From Sarcocystis neurona (taxonomy: Eukaryota > Apicomplexa > Conoidasida > Eucoccidiorida > Sarcocystidae): DNA of 64,000 bases. The translations under genes were made by a program, and so were the position numbers. Positions within the stretch are counted from its first letter, which is position 1, and every line of letters begins with the position of its first letter. Shown here piece by piece: positions 59,232 to 64,000 of the stretch. Location: NCBI GenBank assembly GCA_000727475.1, contig KL647289.1, positions 9,279,507 to 9,343,506 on the forward strand. Direction: 5' to 3'. Under the pieces are notes generated by a model, which was not told where the DNA came from, did not search any database, and saw only the letters and a program-made list of their open reading frames with translations.

Positions 59232-60338
59232 TTATGTTTCTCCGTCTCTCTTTGCGCCTCCCTCGCCCCTCGTGCAAATGCAGATGTATGTGGAACCAAA
59301 TAATTTGTCGATTACAGCGCCTCCTCGGGCTGAAAACAGCAGCAAGCCGAAGCAAAAACGTACTCTGGCGAGATGCAAGGGGCCACCTTCTAGGGAAGCA
59401 GCAACCCACTGGTTAACAGCGAGCACGACGCTGTTTTCACCTCCTCTTCCGTCTGCTGCTTCTCCGTCCGGCTGTCGTTGGTGCTCCTGCTGCTGCTGCT
59501 GCATCACCCGCCATGGCTGCTGCTGCTGCTGGAGCACCTGCACCGGTCCCACCGTCTTGCGCAGCTGCTGCGGCGGCGGCTGCACCCCCCGGTGCTGCTG
59601 CCGTTGGTGCTGCAGCGCTCCGCGCAACGCATGAGGCAGGCGACGCTGCTGCGCGTGTCCTCCACGTGGGTTCTGCTGCTTTATCGACGCGCGATGTTGG
59701 TGCCGCTGCTGCAGCTGCTGCAGCCCCACCCGCTGCTGCTGATGGGGAGATCCTCGGCGTTGCTGCTGAATTTGCAGCGACCCCACACGCTGTTGCTGTG
59801 CCGGGCCCGCACGTCGCTGCTGCTGCTGCGCTGCGGCCGACACTTGCTGCTGCTGCTGTGCAGACGGCCCGCCGGGCAGCGGAGGGTGTACAGACGCCCC
59901 GTCGGAGAGCACCAGCAGCTGCTGCTGTTGCAGCTCGTCAACAGTCGGCGGCAGAGAAGTAGACCCCACCTCCTGCTGCAGCTGCTCGTGCTGCACGTGG
60001 TGCACGGGCTGCTGCCGCTGTCCTACGTGCTGCTGTTGCAGTTGCTGCTCCTGTTGCTGCAGGTGCTGCTCCTGTTGCTGCAGGTGCCGCTCCTGGTGCT
60101 GCGGCTGCTGCTCCTGTTGCGGCAATTGCTGCTCCTGTTGCTGCGATTGCTGCGCCTGTTGCTGCAGTTCCTGCTCCGGTTGCTGGAGTTGCTGCTGCCG
60201 TTGCTGCGGTTGCTGCTCCTGTTGCTGCGGTTGCTGCTGCTCTGGCTCTGATTGCTGTTGCTGTTGGTGCTGCTGCTGGAGCTCGCCAAGCAGCAGCGGC
60301 TGCTGGGAAGTGCTCATCTGAACGGCGACAGATGCCAC
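59232..60338 (-). CDS. Poly-glutamine protein with LQQQEQ repeats
   Basis: A 368-residue frame opening MASVAVQMSTSQQPLLLGEL. Residues 25-110 are hexa/pentapeptide repeats of LQQQEQ and QQPQQQ type (60260-60005), followed by TSLPPTVDELQQQQLLVLSD and further Gln-rich sequence. Differences between repeats are often CAA/CAG swaps, silent in this frame, which supports minus over the Leu-rich plus ORF 59478-60251. The last 60 residues (VVLAVNQWVAASLEGGPLHL onward) include less biased sequence that may be intron or C-terminus. No domain was recognised. It lies upstream of the 59166 start on the same strand. Confidence 0.5.
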   Translation of the reverse strand: MASVAVQMSTSQQPLLLGELQQQHQQQQQSEPEQQQPQQQEQQPQQRQQQLQQPEQELQQQAQQSQQQEQQLPQQEQQPQHQERHLQQQEQHLQQQEQQLQQQHVGQRQQPVHHVQHEQLQQEVGSTSLPPTVDELQQQQLLVLSDGASVHPPLPGGPSAQQQQQVSAAAQQQQRRAGPAQQQRVGSLQIQQQRRGSPHQQQRVGLQQLQQRHQHRASIKQQNPRGGHAQQRRLPHALRGALQHQRQQHRGVQPPPQQLRKTVGPVQVLQQQQQPWRVMQQQQQEHQRQPDGEAADGRGGENSVVLAVNQWVAASLEGGPLHLARVRFCFGLLLFSARGGAVIDKLFGSTYICICTRGEGGAKRDGET

Positions 60339-60477
60339 TGCCGCAGGACCTGCAGCAGCGGCGAAGCCCTTCCTTTCGCTTGTCTCCTCGTCTTATTCTT
60401 ACGCTTCTCTCTCGATCTCCCCTCCGGTTTCTTCTCTCCCCTGTCCGCTCCTGCCACTGCCCATCTCCACAACTATC

Positions 60478-60987
60478 TCTCACATTCGCCTGAAGAGCCG
60501 CAGCAGCAGCAGCACATCCTATTTGTTTCGCTGCACCACCACAGCAACAACAACAACAGCAGCACCAGCAGCAGCGACAGCACCACTAGCGGCGGCGACA
60601 GCAATACCAGCTGCTGCTGCAGCAGCAATAGCAGCACTCCTGGAAGCAACAGCAGCATCGGCAGCAGCAGCATCGGTAGCAGCAGCGTCGGCAGCAGCAG
60701 CGGCAACAGCAGCCCTAGCAGGAGTAACACCACAACCGTCAGCAGCACTACCGGCAGCATCAGCAAGAGCACCGACAGCAACAGCAGCACTCGCTGCAGC
60801 AGCAGCAGCATCAGAGAAGCGGCGAAAACGTTGTCCTCAGACGGCAACGCAGCACTTCACCCGGCGCAGAGGGACGCTCTCTACAACCCTCTGGCAAAAG
60901 CAACAGCCCACGCGTCAAGCCTGCGCTACATATTGCGTCGAGTTGATACGCATCCCCACATCCACATAGGCAGACAAACTAATATAT
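60478..60987 (+). CDS. Asn/Ser-rich coding segment
   Basis: The plus frame holds SHSPEEPQQQQHILFVSLHH, a long Asn/Ser/Thr/Gly tract, then ordinary sequence SIREAAKTLSSDGNAALH and QRDALYNPLAKATAHASSLR to the stop near 60987. The unbiased C-terminal part is the best evidence of coding. Upstream the same frame is open from 60252 and includes a hydrophobic stretch (LPFACLLVLFLRFSLDLP) that could be a signal or membrane segment, but it overlaps the 5' end of the divergent poly-Gln gene. An alternative Ala-rich plus frame (60523-60969) is also open. Confidence 0.4.
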
Positions 60988-60999
60988 AAATATCTACAC

Positions 61000-61315
61000 A
61001 TATATACACGTGCACAAATATATATATATATACGTGTACATATATGTATACATGTAAATGTTTTTATGAGAGACACACAGAAAGAGTGAAACGGCCGCCA
61101 TGCTTATATATATACATGAGAGAGAAAGGGTCGTCATGCATATACATCCTAATATATATATGGATACGTATAGGAGAGAGAACAAGGGCCACCACGTATG
61201 TGTGTATACATATGATAGAGAGTGAAAGAGCCGTCATGTATATATAATATGTATATGTGTATAGGTATAGGAAAAGGCAGGGGCCACCACGCATATATAT
61301 ATATGAGAGAAGGAG
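61000..61315. repeat. Degenerate ~58-bp repeat with TATATA spacers
   Basis: Five modules each pair a GAGAGA element with a (G/C)GGCC(A/G)CCA(C/T)G or (G/C)CGTCATG core and a TATATA spacer: at about 61093 (GGCCGCCATG), 61130 (GGTCGTCATG), 61188 (GGGCCACCACG), 61230 (GAGCCGTCATG) and 61282 (GGGGCCACCACG). The two core types alternate. Confidence 0.7.
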
Positions 61316-61434
61316 AGCAGAAGGCGCTATACCAGTCCCTTCACGTGTACAGAGAGGCAGGAAGGGGGGTGCATGCGGGAGTAAAGAAGAGACAGAGGAA
61401 ATTTTTTGCATGTGCCTCGGCAGGATGGAGGCAG

Positions 61435-61693
61435 CATGCGTAGCTTTGCAGCTGTTGACAACACAGAGAAAACTTTCGACTCCGGATTGTGCGTACGCAA
61501 GTGTATGCGGGACGTGCGCAGGAGCCTGGAGCGTACCAGCAGCAGTTCACCGGCGGCCGTATGTTCTTTCTTAACGCGTGTTGAGAGCCAGAAGCAGCAG
61601 CTCTCCCTGCGCGTGGAGGCTCTCGCACAAACAGCGACAAGCGCACTCGTCTTGTTGTTGACCCGCTGCTGCTGCTGCGTCACACAGGGATAG
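61435..61693 (+). CDS. Candidate exon with coiled-coil-like sequence
   Basis: The plus frame reads MRSFAAVDNTEKTFDSGLCV, RKCMRDVRRSLERTSSSS and FLTRVESQKQQLSLRVEALA, a helical, heptad-like stretch, then enters CTG repeats. The minus strand is also open (STRVKKEHTAAGELLLVRSR). Plus is preferred because neighbouring candidate exons are plus. No family was recognised. Confidence 0.4.
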
Positions 61694-61777
61694 TGCAGTC
61701 TGCTCCTGCTGCTGTCGCTGCTGCTACTGCTGCCGCGGCTGCTACTGCTGCCGCGGCTGCTACTGCTGCCGGTGGTG

Positions 61778-62375
61778 CTATTGCTGCTCACGGCCACCAA
61801 GAAGCTGCTGTCCCGTTCTATCTGTGTGTGTGTGTCTGTGTCTGTGTCTGTGTCTGTGTGTGTCTGTGTGTGTGTGCTGCTGTTGATCTTGCTGCCGCCG
61901 CCGCTGCTGCGCGTGTCGGTGCTGCGCGTTCGGTGTTGTTCCCCCTGCTCCACGTTTTGTTGCAGCGGCCGGTCTGTGCTGCGGCCTTGGGTGCTGTTGC
62001 TGCTGTGCGGCTTCTGCTGCTGTGACTGTGTCTGCTGCGCTCGCCGCTGCTCTCTTTTCTGCTGCAGCCGCTGCTCCGCTGTCGCTCTTGCGCTTGCTGC
62101 TCCGCTTCCTGCCGTCCCCCCTCGCTCTGCTGCGCCGCCCTAGCCGCTCAGCTGCTCCTGCTGTCGCTGAGGTGCGCACGAGTGAGAAAGTCAAAGTATC
62201 TCCTTGGCCTGCAGGCACTCCTCTCACTGCGTGGTCCGCTTCCCGCTCTCCACCAGCGGCCGAAGCGACACCTGCAGTTACTGAAGCTACCGCTGCAGCA
62301 GCAGCAGTGGCGCAGCACCGCGTCGCAACCGCCGCCGAGGCAGACGTCTACCAGCAGCAGCAGCTTTGCAAATGA
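61778..62375. other. Competing plus and minus homopolymer-rich frames
   Basis: Minus 62227-61778 opens MRGVPAGQGDTLTFSLVRTS and is Ala/Gln/Arg-rich. Plus 62022-62375 contains EVRTSEKVKVSPWPAGTPLT and ends QQQQLCK. CAG is sense on minus from 61690 to 62150 and on plus from 62290. A GTGTCTGTGTCT microsatellite lies at 61823-61876. Only one reading can be right in the overlap. Confidence 0.3.
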
Positions 62376-62400
62376 AGTGTTGCTGCTGCCCCTGCTCCGC

Positions 62401-62465
62401 TGCTCCTGCTCAGCTGCCCCTGCTCAGCTGCCCCTGCTCAGCTGCCCCTGCTCAGCTGCTCCTGC
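62401..62465. repeat. 14-bp repeat (CAGCTGCCCCTGCT)
   Basis: Four to five tandem 14-bp units. The period is not a multiple of three, so reading frames rotate through it. Confidence 0.85.
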
Positions 62466-62609
62466 ACGGCAGCAGCTGTGGTTCGTTCTTCACGTGTCGC
62501 CAGTTGGCTCAAGTCTCTGGCCCCCAGCTCTCGCGCGGAGTGACAGACACGCGCATGCAAGCGTCGGGTGTACTTCTCCCCCAGCGCCAGGAGGCTCGGC
62601 CGCAGTCTT

Positions 62610-63318
62610 ACGTAGAGAAGTAAAAGCAGAAGAAAGTGGGAAGAAGGGAAACGTTCAGAAAAAGCTCCAGCTGCTCCTCCCGACGCGGCAGGACAGGGCC
62701 AAGAGCAACAGAAAGGCCAAGAAAAAGCTACTCTGCCCAACAAATGCAGACAACATGCAGCGGCAGTTTCCCCCAACCTCGCCAAGGCTCGCTGGCCTCC
62801 CCACACAAATAGATGGCGACGACGCCTACAGCGGTAAGGAAGGAGCTTCCTGGGGTGCCAACATACACAGACATATATACGTGACATACGCACACATTAC
62901 ATATAGATATATATATATATATATACGTGTAGGACGGAATGTGGACCGACCCAGCAGCGTGCGCGGCTCCGCAGACACTTCGTCTGGTGTCTGTACACCC
63001 GCAGCACGTGTGTGCGCCTGCGTGGGCCGTGCAACGGCGGCTCGCGTCCTGGCGCTTCTTCGCGTCCGAGCAAAAAAAAGTGGGCCACCACGCGGCAGGT
63101 CCACAGGCGCGACTTTCCTGCACAAGGCTGAAAAAGTGGGAGCGACCAGCCTGCGGAGAAAGAGCACCCCCGCGTCGGCAGCAACCAGCCACGTCCACGT
63201 GTATGTACACCCGCTTCTCGCCCGACGCGGCAAGAAAAACAGCAGAAGAAGGTGGCGCTCTGCCGAGGGACGCAGGTCGTTAAGATTGACTTCCGCGCAG
63301 CACTTTGCACATAACTGA
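62610..63318 (+). CDS. Candidate plus-strand coding segment, basic
   Basis: A plus frame contains REVKAEESGKKGNVQKKLQL, then AKSNRKAKKKLLCPTNADNM and LAGLPTQIDGDDAYSGKEGA up to about 62860. A TATATA tract (62875-62925) probably marks an intron. After it two plus frames are open: GATFLHKAEKVGATSLRRKS to the stop at 63318, and CAAPQTLRLVSVHPQHVC ending near 63283. Minus frames (63353-62826) are also open. No domain was recognised. Confidence 0.35.
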
Positions 63319-63319
63319 C

Positions 63320-64000
63320 GACGTGGAGCTCCTACCACACACAGATCAGGCAATCACACACTTGTGGCACTTCCCGTCGCACTACAGGCTGTGCGTGCAT
63401 TGCCCTTGCACGCGTGGCAACGGCGTACGGGGAGCAGAGGCCGTCGGTCGCGTCCGCACGCAGAAACAGAGGCAAGGGCCTCACAGCACGCGCAGCTGGG
63501 GGCCGAAAGAGAGACGGAGACGTCGGGTGGGAGACAGCGGCAGAGAAGAAGGACAGCGAGAAAGAGACACACACACACGTACAGACGTACACAAAGGAGT
63601 GACTTGGGCGGGAGCACACGAGGTAGTACCTTGGGCTGGCAAGTGTCCATTTCTTGTGCATTTTTATGTGACTGAACGAGGAGGAAGCGTCGCAGGTGGC
63701 ACAGGTATGGAGAGACAGAGAGACACAGACCGACACACGGGCAGGCAGATGTGTACGAACTCGGCGAGCGGTACATGCGAGGAGAGAGCCCCTGCAGGAA
63801 GCGGCGCAGGAGTAGCAGCCGGATAAAGGAGGACGCAGGCAGCGCTGGAAAAGGAGCAGAGTAACGTCTATGCTGAGACGACGACGCAGGAGGGGAGGCG
63901 AGGCTCAAGAAATCCGCTTCTACGCACACGTGCATGTATACCGCGGATGTTTGAAGGATTTTATCAGAACTGGCGGAGTGTTGAGAGCGACACATATATA
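63320..64000. other. Right end of the window, no gene fixed
   Basis: A plus frame at 63308-63415 reads DDVELLPHTDQAITHLWHFP, then HYRLCVHCPC, and could be an exon. A small minus segment at 63670-63620 (SHKNAQEMDTCQPK before a CCCAAG|GTACTA donor) is the rival. GAGACACA-rich microsatellite occupies 63540-63600 and 63705-63745. Unresolved. Confidence 0.3.

Noticed and set aside
59478..60251. 257-residue Leu-rich plus ORF
   Set aside because: It is the antisense of a poly-Gln tract. Repeat differences are silent on minus, so minus is the coding strand.

Overview
The window looks like coccidian apicomplexan DNA, most likely Eimeria. The evidence is alternating blocks of CAG/CTG trinucleotide repeat, which give proteins full of Gln, Ala and Ser runs, separated by TATACA/TATATA microsatellite. 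A repeat-poor stretch at about 22-35 kb carries intron-rich genes. No rRNA, tRNA, CRISPR array, bacterial operon or autonomous transposon was recognised. One assembly gap (Ns, 53899-54463) lies in a CATACA repeat.

Layout. 0-3 kb: minus-strand homopolymer-rich ORFs. 3.4-6 kb: CAG on the plus strand, with a small plus-strand gene candidate. 6-12.6 kb: a minus-strand block that includes a zinc-ribbon protein resembling the RNA polymerase I factor Rrn7/TAF1B. 13-18 kb: a plus-strand block with a predicted membrane protein, followed by a minus-strand SSSSDALD octapeptide-repeat exon at 18.0-18.4 kb. 19-22 kb: more CAG DNA and microsatellite. 22-35 kb: the repeat-poor island. It contains a complete five-exon ALG14 gene on the minus strand (28823-25739), a divergent plus-strand gene and other unrecognised spliced candidates. 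35-42 kb: pyrimidine-rich and microsatellite DNA with two minisatellites. 42-58 kb: one long minus-strand gene for a MYST-family (ESA1/TIP60-type) histone acetyltransferase. Its catalytic domain is cut into five short exons spread over 9.4 kb of microsatellite introns, and a chromo-barrel-like exon lies near 57.5 kb. 58.5-60.3 kb: further minus-strand coding DNA, including a poly-Gln protein. 60.4-63.3 kb: plus-strand candidate exons.

The two firm identifications, ALG14 and the MYST acetyltransferase, rest on conserved motifs that join in frame across GT-AG introns with matching phase. Most other calls are ORF-level. CAG DNA is open in several frames on both strands, so those entries have low confidence and the competing reading is given. 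Exon boundaries were worked out by eye. No database search was possible.
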